Notes: generated by a model not told the origin, from the letters alone. Shown: positions 1 to 8,163, counted from the first letter of the stretch. The stretch: DNA of 30,722 bases from Pollutimonas sp036675955 (GCA_036675955.1 JAKFDW010000436.1:1-30722), one strand, 5' to 3'. Numbers and translations are program-made.

Positions 1-93
1 ATTCTGCTTCAGCAGGGCCGCCAGACACCGCTCCAGCAAGTCGGGACGCTTGTAAGTCGGAACAACCACGGATATCAAGGGCGGACGTGTCAT
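1..93 (-). CDS. Glycosyltransferase family 2, N-terminal fragment (cut by window edge)
   Basis: Only the first 31 codons lie in the window. They contain ISVVVPTYKRP followed by an LLERCLAALL helix, which is the classic first beta strand and nucleotide-sugar binding loop of a GT-A fold family 2 glycosyltransferase. The ATG at 93 overlaps the TGA of the carbamoyltransferase in an ATGA arrangement, so the two are translationally coupled. It is the last visible gene of the minus-strand carbohydrate operon. Acceptor and sugar cannot be judged from this fragment. Confidence 0.8.
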   Translation of the reverse strand, partial: MTRPPLISVVVPTYKRPDLLERCLAALLKQN

Positions 94-1829
94 CGCGGCT
101 TCTCCACCAGATAACTTCCTATCACCAGGGCATCCAGCGGCGACGTCCAGAAACACTCAAGAGCGTCCCGCGGACTGCACACCACCGGTTCGCCGCGCGT
201 ATTGAAAGACGTGTTTACCAGCACCGGTACGCCGGTCCTTTCCTCGAACGCGCGCAGCAGGTCGTACAACAGGCCGTGCTGCCTATTGTTCACCGTCTGT
301 ACGCGCGCCGTTCCATCAATGTGGCACACGGCCGGAATAAGACCCGCCCTTTCTTTCAGTACGTCGAAAACGAACAGCATAAAGGGAGCATCGATCTTGC
401 CCTTGGGACCGGCGTCGAACCATTCCTGCGCCCGCTCTTCGATGACCAGAGGCGCCACAGGCCGAAAATCTTCACGGTCTTTGAGCTCGTTCAGACGGGC
501 CTGCATAGCCGGGTCGCGTGGCGAGGCAAGAATGGAGCGCGCACCCAGCGCGCGCGGGCCGAACTCCATGCGTCCCTCGAACCAGCCCAATATTTTTTCC
601 TGCGCGAGCAAATCGGCGGCCTCCTCGGCAACGTTATTCAAGCGGCGGAAAGCAACATGCGAGCGCCGCAGGAACGCTTCTATTTCGGCATCCGAGTAGC
701 CTGGCCCCAGATACGCGTGGTCCATGACCCAGCTTCGGTCGCCTTTTCCCCCCTCCTTAAAATCGAGCCAAAGCGCCGCGCCCAGTGCCGTACCGGCGTC
801 GCCCGCCGCAGGCTGCACCCAGACATTCTGAAAAGGTCCTTCCTTGGCCAGACGCGCATTCGCCACGCAATTCAGCGCGACGCCTCCCGCCATGCAAAGA
901 TTGGCGGAGCCGGTGTTCTGATGCAGCCACTGAGCCATCTGCAATATCGTTTCCTCGAGCACCTGTTGCAGGGAATGGGCAATATCCATGTGCCTGTCCT
1001 CGAACTCCTGCCCCTTCCTGCGTGGTGCACCGAACCTCTCCTGGAGCCGGGCCGGGGCCAAGGTATAGCCGCCGTTGCCATCTCCCTTGAGAATTTCCCG
1101 GAACTCCTTCATATAGGCGGGCTTGCCATACGAGGCCAGTGCCATCACCTTGTACTCATCCGAAGAATGCAGGAAGCCCAGGTACCGGGTCACGTCTTCA
1201 TAAAGCAAGCCCAGCGAGTGCGGCAGATCGATCTGCCTCAGTCTTTTATAGTTGCCGTCCTTGAAGTGGCCGTAACTGGTCGAAGCGCGCTCGCCGCGCC
1301 CGTCCATGGTCAGCACGGCGGTCTCGCCATATGGGCTGGCGAGGAAAGCACTGGCTTCGTGCGCCAGGTGGTGCTCTAGGAACTGCCAGCGTTCCAGAAT
1401 GTGATCCAGGCCAGCGCTCGCATAGCGGCCCTGCAGGTGATGCGGTGCTCCGTCGGCGAGCTGGCGCGGCGCATTGACAATGTAGGAGAGGAACAGAGGG
1501 TCCCAGGGCGAGCCGCCTCCTTCGCGATGGCCGGCTGCGGACGGTTCCAAGGGCAGGACAATGTGCTTGTCGGGGGCGAGGCTTTCCTGCAGAAGCTGCG
1601 GCGCGAACGAATAGGCAATATGGTCGACATCGCGCAACGCTATCCCGGCTTCGCCCAGGCAATAGTCGATGGCGTTATAAGGCAACTGCCAAGTTGAAAA
1701 CGGCACGGGCCGCTTGCCGTGCTTGACTCGTGTAAAACGCTCCTCTTCGGCCGCCGCCACCACCTTGCCGTCGCACACCAGCGCGGCCGCGCAGTCGTGA
1801 AATGCCGCATTGATTCCTAATGTGTGCAT
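90..1829 (-). CDS. Carbamoyltransferase, NodU/CmcH/TobZ family
   Basis: The 579-residue product has the two-domain layout of O-carbamoyltransferases, which move a carbamoyl group from carbamoyl phosphate through carbamoyl-adenylate onto a hydroxyl of a sugar or antibiotic. The N-terminal Kae1-like domain opens with GINAAFHDCAAAL (residues 5-17). It carries the metal-binding HLAHEASAF stretch, with an H153-x3-H157 pair, followed by MDGRGE (175-180). The C-terminal YrdC-like domain has FGPRALGARSIL, FRPVAPLV and NTSFNTRGEPVV. Length is normal for the family. The start overlaps the GT9 gene by 13 bases and is preceded by a strong GGGGGAAGG ribosome site, so it is co-translated with its neighbours. 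Inference: it carbamoylates a sugar of the glycan made by this operon. The exact acceptor is unknown. Confidence 0.92.
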   Translation of the reverse strand: MHTLGINAAFHDCAAALVCDGKVVAAAEEERFTRVKHGKRPVPFSTWQLPYNAIDYCLGEAGIALRDVDHIAYSFAPQLLQESLAPDKHIVLPLEPSAAGHREGGGSPWDPLFLSYIVNAPRQLADGAPHHLQGRYASAGLDHILERWQFLEHHLAHEASAFLASPYGETAVLTMDGRGERASTSYGHFKDGNYKRLRQIDLPHSLGLLYEDVTRYLGFLHSSDEYKVMALASYGKPAYMKEFREILKGDGNGGYTLAPARLQERFGAPRRKGQEFEDRHMDIAHSLQQVLEETILQMAQWLHQNTGSANLCMAGGVALNCVANARLAKEGPFQNVWVQPAAGDAGTALGAALWLDFKEGGKGDRSWVMDHAYLGPGYSDAEIEAFLRRSHVAFRRLNNVAEEAADLLAQEKILGWFEGRMEFGPRALGARSILASPRDPAMQARLNELKDREDFRPVAPLVIEERAQEWFDAGPKGKIDAPFMLFVFDVLKERAGLIPAVCHIDGTARVQTVNNRQHGLLYDLLRAFEERTGVPVLVNTSFNTRGEPVVCSPRDALECFWTSPLDALVIGSYLVEKPR

Positions 1830-2956
1830 ATACCTTCCCCCTTTATTGCACTGCCGTTCAAGTCCGGGACCCGGCCGGCCTGACGACTGGTATCCAGCAA
1901 TTCATATGCGGCACGCACCACCGCCTGCGGGGCGATACCGTTGAGGCAGGCATTGTGGCCATGTGGGCACACACTGCGGTAACAGTATTTGCACGGGACA
2001 TCGCAGGACAACACACGGTGCTCGACCTGCCACGGCGTATGCTGGGGATTGGTCAAGGCATAAAGATCAACGATGGGCGTTTGTACCGCCGCGGCAATAT
2101 GCACGGGCCCGGTATTATTGGAAATGAGCAGCGATGCATCCTGGATCAGGCAGCCGAGCTGTCCCAGATTCAGGCGGCCGGCCAGATTGACCGGCCTGTT
2201 CGTGCACTGGCTGCCCGCGATGATCTGGTCGATAAGCGTGCGCTCGTTTTCGCCTCCGGTAAGCAGCACGCCGCGTCCTTCGGCATCCAACAGTGAAAGC
2301 ACGTTCGAAAAGCCGCTGGCGCCATAGCGGCGAGACTCCGCACTGGCGCCGCAATGCATGACGATCCAACCGCGGCTTTGCGGCACCCCGCAATCGCGCA
2401 ATACCTGAAGCAGTGCCTGCCGGTCGGAATGGCGGGTAATGAAAGACAAGCTGGTATTACTGCTTTGGGCTCCCACCGACGCAACCAGGTCAAGTTGCCT
2501 CTGGACTTCATGCCGTATGCCCTGTTGGGGTTCCGTGTCGCGGGCCCAGTGACTCAGCAAGCGATATGGATTTTCCCGGGAATGCGCCAGAATAAGCGGG
2601 ATGCCCGCCAGATGGCACATCATTGCCGCGGGCAGCGCGCTTTGGCTGTAGACGGTAAAGATCACCGCCGCATCGAATCGCCGGCGAGCGAGGTCCTGTA
2701 TCGCGGCAATATCTTGCTCATTGCCCTGCGAGCCGTTCTTGACCCAGGCCGCGTCATACACGATAGTGTCGTCCACATCGGGCAGGAAATCCGCCACTTG
2801 CGCGCCGGAACGGGAAGCCATCAAGGTTATTTCCACGTCCGACCGTGCTTTCTTCAAGGCATGGATGGCCGGCGTGGTCATCAGCACATCGCCCATATTG
2901 TCCAGGCGTACGCAGAGGATGCGCCGGGCGCCGTTCCAATCATGCCGCGTCGTCAT
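1817..2956 (-). CDS. Glycosyltransferase family 9 (heptosyltransferase-like)
   Basis: This 379-residue protein resembles ADP-heptose:LPS heptosyltransferases (GT-B fold). RRILCVRLDNMGDVLMTTPA (11-30) is the N-terminal acceptor-side signature, and SNNTGPVHIAAA (279-290) is the hallmark nucleotide-sugar binding loop. After it comes a cysteine cluster (C318, C322, C325, C330, C337) typical of the WaaF/GT9 C-terminus outside the enteric core enzymes. No signal peptide is present, so it should be a cytoplasmic or inner-face enzyme. Its ATG overlaps the TGA of the upstream GmhB-like gene (ATGA). A GmhB-like phosphatase directly upstream fits a heptose donor. It is not at a recognisable core-LPS locus (no waaA or waaC nearby), so the acceptor may be another polysaccharide or an accessory glycan. 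Confidence 0.88.
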   Translation of the reverse strand: MTTRHDWNGARRILCVRLDNMGDVLMTTPAIHALKKARSDVEITLMASRSGAQVADFLPDVDDTIVYDAAWVKNGSQGNEQDIAAIQDLARRRFDAAVIFTVYSQSALPAAMMCHLAGIPLILAHSRENPYRLLSHWARDTEPQQGIRHEVQRQLDLVASVGAQSSNTSLSFITRHSDRQALLQVLRDCGVPQSRGWIVMHCGASAESRRYGASGFSNVLSLLDAEGRGVLLTGGENERTLIDQIIAGSQCTNRPVNLAGRLNLGQLGCLIQDASLLISNNTGPVHIAAAVQTPIVDLYALTNPQHTPWQVEHRVLSCDVPCKYCYRSVCPHGHNACLNGIAPQAVVRAAYELLDTSRQAGRVPDLNGSAIKGEGICTH

Positions 2957-3558
2957 GCTCTTTCACCTTGTATGGCCGCGGGTCGCGGCGTCAACTGGTT
3001 GGAATGCCGGCGGAATATCCAGTCGCTCGCCTCATCCAGATCAGAGACAATGCGGTCGGGCTGGCGCCGCTCGTTGAGTTCCCATTGCGTCTCGTTGCCG
3101 TTGTCGATCAAAACCGTATTGCAGCCTGCCGCTCGGCCCGCCTCGACGTCGTCCAGAATGTCGCCGACGAACCATGACATGTCGAGCGCTATGCCATGCT
3201 CCCTAGCGGCACACAGCAACAGGCCAGGTGCCGGCTTGCGGCAATCACACGTTATGGCATGTGCGGCTATCGTTCCCAGTGGATGGTGAGGACAATAATA
3301 AAATCCGCCCAGTGCGGCTCCCGCCTGAGCGAACATGCGCTCCAATTGCGACACCATGGGGGCCAGTTGATCCACGGTAAATCGCCCCATGGCTATCCCG
3401 GGCTGATTGCTGATGACATAAAGGGGCAAGCCCAAGCCGCCCAGTCTTCCCAGCGCCGCCCGGGCGCCGGGTGCAAAGACCATTCTTGCCGGATCGACGT
3501 TATATGGAACGTCTTCGAGCAAGGTCCCGTCCTTGTCCAGAAATATCGCCGCGGTCAT
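2953..3558 (-). CDS. gmhB: HAD phosphatase, D-glycero-D-manno-heptose-1,7-bisphosphate 7-phosphatase-like
   Basis: The 201-residue product has the HAD motif FLDKDGT with D8 and D10, the pair expected for nucleophile and acid. It also has ISNQPG (motif II), K108-P109 and VGDILDD (131-137). The zinc-binding pattern that marks GmhB and histidinol-phosphate phosphatases is present as C89-x-H91 and C104-x-C106. Known role of the family: removal of the 7-phosphate in ADP-heptose synthesis. I chose the ATG at 3558 because it overlaps the SDR stop codon (ATGA); an ATG two codons upstream at 3564 is an alternative, and a GAAAGAG ribosome site lies before both. An open frame runs further upstream to 3957, but that part is antisense-like shadow inside the SDR gene. 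The pathway isomerase (GmhA) and kinase (HldE) are not in this window. Confidence 0.88.
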   Translation of the reverse strand: MTAAIFLDKDGTLLEDVPYNVDPARMVFAPGARAALGRLGGLGLPLYVISNQPGIAMGRFTVDQLAPMVSQLERMFAQAGAALGGFYYCPHHPLGTIAAHAITCDCRKPAPGLLLCAAREHGIALDMSWFVGDILDDVEAGRAAGCNTVLIDNGNETQWELNERRQPDRIVSDLDEASDWIFRRHSNQLTPRPAAIQGERA

Positions 3559-4289
3559 GGCCATGAAGTCTCTTTCATCGGCAGCACCATGACCTCCGGA
3601 ATCACGGTTTCGGGCGGCTGCGTCAGCACAAACTTTACTGCCCGCGCGACATTCAGCGGGTCTTGTAAAGTATCCTGGTCGATATCGGGAAACCGGTCCA
3701 GAAGGAAGGGGGTGCGCATGCCGCCCGCGATAATCGCGGATACCTTGATGCCCAGCGACCGGAGTTCGGCATGCAGGGCGTGCGACAGCCCCATGAGGCC
3801 CCATTTGCTTGCGTGATAGACACTGGCATTCGGCCATGCGCGGCGCGCGGCCGTCGATGCAATATTGATGATGTGCCCACCGGGCGCCAAATGGTCGAGC
3901 CCGTGCTTGGCCAGCAGGAAAGGCCCCGTCAGGTTCGTGCGCATCACCCTTTCCCAATCCGATGTGGCCAGCTCGCGTATGCTCAGCGTTACATCGATGC
4001 CCGCATTATTCACGATTGCATCCAGGCGGCCGAACAATGTCACGCCGCCATCAAGGACACGGCGCACTTGGTCCTCGTCGCCAACGTCAAGCTGGAAAGC
4101 GCAGGCTCGGCCGGAGGCGGCATTGATGCGGTCGGCAACGGCTTTTGCCGACGACTCGTCTACATCAGTTACGACAACATGTGCACCCTCGGCAGCCAGC
4201 GACTCGCATATCGCCGCACCCAGGCCGCGTCCCGCGCCGGTGACCAGAACGGAACGTCCGGCCACGGTTTCGTAATCATAGGCATCCAT
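3555..4289 (-). CDS. Short-chain dehydrogenase/reductase (SDR family)
   Basis: The 244-residue protein is a classical SDR. It has the TGAGRGLG dinucleotide loop (17-24), D43 after beta-2, NNAG (94-97), and the S145 / Y158-x3-K162 catalytic set. A D in TDVD favours NAD(H) over NADP(H) by the usual SDR rule. The start has an AGGA ribosome site seven bases upstream, and the stop overlaps the gmhB start. The carbohydrate gene context suggests a sugar or nucleotide-sugar oxidoreductase. The sequence does not contain the extended-SDR (epimerase) architecture, so a general alcohol or sugar dehydrogenase is as far as it can be called. Confidence 0.87.
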   Translation of the reverse strand: MDAYDYETVAGRSVLVTGAGRGLGAAICESLAAEGAHVVVTDVDESSAKAVADRINAASGRACAFQLDVGDEDQVRRVLDGGVTLFGRLDAIVNNAGIDVTLSIRELATSDWERVMRTNLTGPFLLAKHGLDHLAPGGHIINIASTAARRAWPNASVYHASKWGLMGLSHALHAELRSLGIKVSAIIAGGMRTPFLLDRFPDIDQDTLQDPLNVARAVKFVLTQPPETVIPEVMVLPMKETSWP

Positions 4290-4339
4290 CGTGCTTCCTT
4301 TACTTGACTGTTATTGTGGGTTTTTCCAGGGAAACGGCA

Positions 4340-5626
4340 TCATGCGATGAGGCGGGTTTCGGCGTTCCAGTGCCTTGCCGGCACGGGCGCAACCGAGCTT
4401 TCATACAAGTCCTCGAAGACATTTGCCAGCTGAGCGCCCACGCAGCGCCAGCTGAACAGCCGTTCAGCACGCTGGGCGCCGGCCCAACCCATGCGGGTGC
4501 AAAGCCTGCGATCGCGCGCCAGCCTGGCCATGCGCTCCGCCAGCGTGTCGGGGTCTTTGGGCGGAACCAGGTAGCCCGTAACGCCGTCCACGACGGTATA
4601 GCGGATGCCGCCTGTGTCGGAGCCGACGACAGGCCTCGCGCAGGCCATCGCCTCGACCGGCGTGATGCCAAAGGGCTCGTACCATGGCGTGGTCGCAAAC
4701 ACATCGCTGGCGCAGTAGTAGCGGCGCAACTGGCTGCGGCCGCGTCGTCCGGTGAATTCCACGAAATCCAGCACGCCCTCTTCCCGCGCGATGGCTTTCA
4801 GGCGACCCAGCTCCGGCGTCGCTTCGTCAAGCGGCGCCGTGGTGTTGCCGCCCACTACGCACAGGCGCGCGTCGACCTCGTAGTCCCGGCGAAGCCGGCT
4901 CAATCCGCGGATGACGTTATCGACGCCTTTTCGAGGCACCATGCGCCCGAGTTGCAGAATGTAGAAGGCATTCTTGTCCCAGCCCAATGAAGCGCGAACA
5001 GGGTCCCGCTCAGTGGGCCACATTTCCTGCGGATCAAATCCGCAAGGAACCATGCTGATGCGATCCGGATCCGCACCATAGAGCTCGATAAGATCACGTC
5101 GATCTTGCGGGCATTCGGCAATGATGCGGTCGGCCGCGTGAACGATTTCATCTTCGATTTCGAAGCGGGAATCCGGGAATTTGTCGGCTTCGGCCTGGTG
5201 CTGGCGACGCACGCGTCCCAAGGCGTGGAAGGTCACCGCCAAAGGGATGCCGAACTGGCGTGCCACCGGCAGCGCAGCCATGGCCGACATGAAAAAATTT
5301 GCGTGAATCAAATCATACGAATGACTGCAATTGCCAAAATAAGACCGCATGAATTCGCCGAACTGCGCCATATAAGGAAGCAGCTCTTCCTTGGGCAGAT
5401 ACCGGGCCGGGCCTGCGGGAACATGGATTATCCGCAAGCCCTCGCCCCACTCCAGCTCGCGAGGCAACTGCGGACTATCCATTCTGGTGAAAACATCGAC
5501 GGCATATCCTTGCGCCGCAAGTTGGCGAGCCACTTGAGCCACATATACGTTCTGTCCACCGCTATCCACGCTTCCTGCCTGGGCAATCGGCGATGCATGT
5601 TCGCTGACAATCGCAACTCTTCGCAT
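4340..5626 (-). CDS. Glycosyltransferase family 4 (GT-B, sucrose/MshA-like)
   Basis: The protein begins MRRVAIVSEHASP and shows the SVDSGGQNVYVAQVA loop near the N-terminus. It has a C-terminal donor domain with GRMVPRKGVD and the retaining EX7E motif EPFGITPVE (E317 and E325), followed by GSDTGGI. This is a retaining GT4 enzyme of about 428 residues, the usual size, related to sucrose-phosphate-synthase and MshA-type enzymes. An ATG four codons upstream (5638) is possible, but GGAGAG sits four bases before the ATG at 5626, so I use that start. It follows the BON gene by 22 bases and precedes the SDR by 50 bases. Donor and acceptor sugars are not identifiable from sequence alone. Confidence 0.88.
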   Translation of the reverse strand: MRRVAIVSEHASPIAQAGSVDSGGQNVYVAQVARQLAAQGYAVDVFTRMDSPQLPRELEWGEGLRIIHVPAGPARYLPKEELLPYMAQFGEFMRSYFGNCSHSYDLIHANFFMSAMAALPVARQFGIPLAVTFHALGRVRRQHQAEADKFPDSRFEIEDEIVHAADRIIAECPQDRRDLIELYGADPDRISMVPCGFDPQEMWPTERDPVRASLGWDKNAFYILQLGRMVPRKGVDNVIRGLSRLRRDYEVDARLCVVGGNTTAPLDEATPELGRLKAIAREEGVLDFVEFTGRRGRSQLRRYYCASDVFATTPWYEPFGITPVEAMACARPVVGSDTGGIRYTVVDGVTGYLVPPKDPDTLAERMARLARDRRLCTRMGWAGAQRAERLFSWRCVGAQLANVFEDLYESSVAPVPARHWNAETRLIA

Positions 5627-5648
5627 GATTCTCTCCATTCTTGTTATG

Positions 5649-6293
5649 TCATTGCCCCGATGGGCCCGTGTGGTCTCGCTGTACGGTGATGCGGTTATCG
5701 ATGTCGACTACCCCTGCGCAATCGTCGGCGCAATCTTCGATGGCGTGCTTGACGCGGCGGTTCTTTACCGTGCCTTCCAGCGTCACCTTGCCTTCAGCGA
5801 CATTCACCGACACCTCGGACACATCGAGGCCGCTATGGCTTAGCCTCTCGCATACGTCTTCATGGATGCGTTCGTCGGAACGCGTATACCCCTTGGGCGG
5901 AATACGCTTGTAAACGCCTTGTTGGCGCTGGAAGCCCGGGTCTTCGTTCGCAAATCCGCCGTAGCTGCTCTGCCCCGGGTCGGCGCTGCGGCTGCGCAAT
6001 CGTTCGCCTTGCTCGGTGGCATGCACGCCCGGATTCCGGTGATGGCCATGGCCCTCGTCGCGGATGCGCTCGTCGCCGCGCCCGTAGTCGTCGCTGCGGT
6101 CGAAATCTCCGGAAAATCCCGAGCGCCGATATTCACGCTCATGGGAGCGTCCGTATTCGCTCCCCTGCCCGTACTGACGTGGCTGATTCCTGGACTCGCC
6201 GGGCCGGTCACGCTGGTCCTGGAAAGAATCATCGAAATCCTCCGGTCCTCCGCGACGTGGAGAGCCGTGGCGTCTTCGATCGTCATTGTTCAT
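5649..6293 (-). CDS. BON-domain protein with a long disordered N-terminus
   Basis: About 214 residues. The first 130 are extremely rich in D, R, G, S, H, Q and Y, with short repeats such as YGR, RSDDYGR and RDEGHGHH, and look intrinsically disordered. The C-terminal part from about residue 135 (SDERIHEDVCERLSHSGLDVS...VTLEGTVKNRRVKHAIEDCADDCAGVVDIDNRI) is a single BON domain, a fold found in OsmY-type stress proteins and thought to bind phospholipid or envelope components. Unlike OsmY there is no signal peptide, so a cytoplasmic location is likely. An AGGAGG ribosome site lies six bases upstream of the ATG at 6293, which rules out the longer open frame. It is the first gene of the minus-strand carbohydrate operon and has a sigma-54-like promoter upstream. 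Confidence 0.85.
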   Translation of the reverse strand: MNNDDRRRHGSPRRGGPEDFDDSFQDQRDRPGESRNQPRQYGQGSEYGRSHEREYRRSGFSGDFDRSDDYGRGDERIRDEGHGHHRNPGVHATEQGERLRSRSADPGQSSYGGFANEDPGFQRQQGVYKRIPPKGYTRSDERIHEDVCERLSHSGLDVSEVSVNVAEGKVTLEGTVKNRRVKHAIEDCADDCAGVVDIDNRITVQRDHTGPSGQ

Positions 6294-6328
6294 TGCAGCC
6301 TCCTTGCATGATTCGTGATTGCCTCGGT

Positions 6329-6346
6329 CGTTTGCTCGCACAAACG
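6329..6346. promoter_or_regulatory. Inverted repeat in the 5' leader of the BON operon
   Basis: Perfect dyad CGTTTG-N6-CAAACG, 36 bases before the BON start codon and just downstream of the predicted minus-strand transcription start. It could be a repressor operator or a small leader hairpin. The binding factor is unknown. Confidence 0.35.
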
Positions 6347-6365
6347 TCGAAGGCCATGCAGGACA

Positions 6366-6380
6366 GCAAACTGTGTGCCG
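6366..6380 (-). promoter_or_regulatory. Sigma-54 (-24/-12) promoter candidate for the BON/glycan operon
   Basis: Read on the minus strand the sequence is CGGCAC-ACAGT-TTGCT. The consensus is TGGCAC-N5-TTGCW, so it matches at every position except the first T. The GG and GC doublets have the required spacing. It predicts a start near 6354 and a 60-base leader to the BON ATG. Confidence 0.55.
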
Positions 6381-6595
6381 CGCGGCGACCAGAGAGCACT
6401 CATTTGGGCCATGGCACCCAGGAACTTCTTACACGTGTCGGTAAATTGTTTGCTGATTACTCATATCAAACCAGGGGAGACATACAACGGGCGCCGATCG
6501 GCTCATGCCGGAAAACAGATGTGAAGGCCCGGTACGCAACGGACGCGGCGTTGCCTCGGAAACAGATACGAACTGAAGATTCCGCTTACATGACT

Positions 6596-6610
6596 TGGCA
6601 CAGCCATTGC
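6596..6610 (+). promoter_or_regulatory. Sigma-54 (-24/-12) promoter directly upstream of rpoN
   Basis: TTGGCAC-AGCCA-TTGC is an exact match to the TTGGCAC-N5-TTGC core, with the GG and GC doublets correctly spaced. Transcription would start near 6622, giving a leader of about 39 bases that contains the ribosome site of rpoN. It implies that this sigma factor may drive its own gene with the help of an enhancer-binding activator. Confidence 0.7.
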
Positions 6611-6660
6611 GAGTATCTATCTGGATAGCTCAAAAGGTCCAATAAACCAGGAGACGTAAA

Positions 6661-8163
6661 TTGAATCAGATCGCCTACGAGCTGCAAGCAAGGCAGCAAA
6701 CGAGTCTTACACCGCGCCTGCAACAATCCGTCAAGCTGCTGCAGATGTCCACGCTGGACTTCAGCCGCGAAGTGGCTGAAGCCATTGCAAATAATCCCTT
6801 CCTTGAAGAGCCGGAAGAACCGGCCGCTACCGAGGAAAAGTCCGGATCCCCGGACCGTGATTTCGAAGACGAGCCGACATCCGCCGATAACGACGCGGCC
6901 CTCGCCGTAGAGCACTATGCCGAAGCGGGCGACGGAGGAGAAACGGGCGCGCCGGAAACCGAATATATTGAAAGCAGTCTGGCCGACGCGCCGGCCTATT
7001 CCGGCGACTATCCCACGCAACGAAATTCCGACCAGCCGGACAGTGATGTAGGCCAGTGGGCACGCAGCACAGGCAGTCTTCAAGACTCTTTGCGCGCCGA
7101 TCTGTGCAGCTATCAGTTAAGCGAGCGTGAACGCTACTTGACCGAGTACATCATCGAAGCGCTAGACGATGACGGCTATTTGCGCGTGCCTTTCCACGAG
7201 TTGGCCAGTGACCAGCAATTCACCCCGCCCGCCAGTGAGGAGGAGTGGGAAATCGCCTTGCGGCTGGTGCAACAGCTTAACGTGCCCGGTCTGGCGGCCC
7301 GCAATCTGACTGAATGCCTCACCCTGCAATTGAACGCCCTGCCAGATCACACGCCGGGCAAGGCAATGGCCTTGCGCATTGTGTCCGAAGCGATAGAAAG
7401 GCTGGGCCGCTGCGACTACGCGGGCCTGGCCAAGGCGCTGTCCTGCAGCGAAGGCGACATCGAGACAGCCTGCATGCTGATACGGACGCTCTCGCCGCGC
7501 CCCGGCGGCAAATATTCGGCGGTGGATCCCTCGTGCTACGTCATACCCGATGCCATTGTGCGCAAAGTGGGCCGGCTCTGGGTCGCCACATCGAACGAAG
7601 AGGCGACGCCGCGCGCCTGCCTGAACAACGCCTATGCGCAGCTGTTTCGTCAGACCCGGTACGGCGACCGGTCGCTCATGGCCCAGGCGTTGCAGGAGGC
7701 GCGCTGGCTGATGCGCAGCCTGGAGCAGCGCAAAAGCACCATACAGCGCGTCGCGCAAGCCATCGTGGCCCGACAGCAAACGTTCTTCGACTATGGCGAA
7801 ATCGCGCTGCGTCCCATGATGTTGAGCGAGATCGCCGATGAGCTCGGTATGCACGAATCCACGATTTCACGCGCCACGAGCAATAAGTATCTGGCTTCCC
7901 CTCGCGGTATCTATGAATTCAAATCGTTCTTCTCGCGCGAGCTCGCCACCCAATCGGGCGGCACATGCTCCGCTGTTGCGGTACGCGCGCTGATCCAGGA
8001 AATGATAGATGCCGAGGACCCCAAGGAACCCTTGTCCGACGTAGTGCTGGCCCGCAAGCTGGCCCGCGAAGGCGTGGTGGTAGCCCGGCGCACCGTGTCC
8101 AAATACCGCGCGCAAATAAAATGCCCGCCTGCGGATCTGCGCCGTCGACCAAGTTATTCCTAG
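6661..8163 (+). CDS. rpoN: RNA polymerase sigma-54 factor
   Basis: The 500-residue protein has all parts of sigma-54. Region I (1-50) contains LTPRLQQSVKLLQMS. An acidic linker rich in E, D, P and S runs from about 50 to 130. The core-binding region follows (about 135-330), with LDDDGYLRVP. A helix-turn-helix lies at about 389-408 (LSEIADELGMHESTISR). The diagnostic RpoN box is ARRTVSKYR (475-483), which recognises the -24 element. It starts with TTG, supported by an AGGAG ribosome site about seven bases upstream; no better in-frame ATG exists. The usual rpoN neighbours (lptB upstream; hpf, ptsN downstream) are absent, so this may be a second copy or a relocated gene. A sigma-54 promoter sits just upstream. 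Confidence 0.95.
   Translation: MNQIAYELQARQQTSLTPRLQQSVKLLQMSTLDFSREVAEAIANNPFLEEPEEPAATEEKSGSPDRDFEDEPTSADNDAALAVEHYAEAGDGGETGAPETEYIESSLADAPAYSGDYPTQRNSDQPDSDVGQWARSTGSLQDSLRADLCSYQLSERERYLTEYIIEALDDDGYLRVPFHELASDQQFTPPASEEEWEIALRLVQQLNVPGLAARNLTECLTLQLNALPDHTPGKAMALRIVSEAIERLGRCDYAGLAKALSCSEGDIETACMLIRTLSPRPGGKYSAVDPSCYVIPDAIVRKVGRLWVATSNEEATPRACLNNAYAQLFRQTRYGDRSLMAQALQEARWLMRSLEQRKSTIQRVAQAIVARQQTFFDYGEIALRPMMLSEIADELGMHESTISRATSNKYLASPRGIYEFKSFFSRELATQSGGTCSAVAVRALIQEMIDAEDPKEPLSDVVLARKLAREGVVVARRTVSKYRAQIKCPPADLRRRPSYS

Larger units (their letters stand above)
6294..6660. promoter_or_regulatory. Divergent control region between the BON/glycan operon and rpoN
   Basis: These 367 bases contain no credible gene; the open frames here lack ribosome sites and family features. 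They hold two outward-facing sigma-54-like promoters (listed separately), about 215 bases apart. Between them are several perfect palindromes that could be activator or host-factor sites: ACACGTGT (6431-6438) and GCCGATCGGC (6493-6502). I could not match either to a known enhancer-binding-protein consensus, and I found no convincing IHF site by eye. Confidence 0.6.

Noticed and set aside
87..1379. Plus-strand open frame of 430 codons
   Set aside because: Antisense to the carbamoyltransferase gene, whose motifs are clear; no ribosome site and no recognisable domain.
2612..2628. TGGCAC followed by TTGC, a sigma-54-like site
   Set aside because: Spacer is four bases rather than five, and it lies inside the GT9 gene on the wrong strand for any start.
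3559..3957. N-terminal extension of the gmhB reading frame
   Set aside because: Overlaps the SDR gene on the same strand, lacks homology, and the HAD domain begins at the ATG overlapping the SDR stop.
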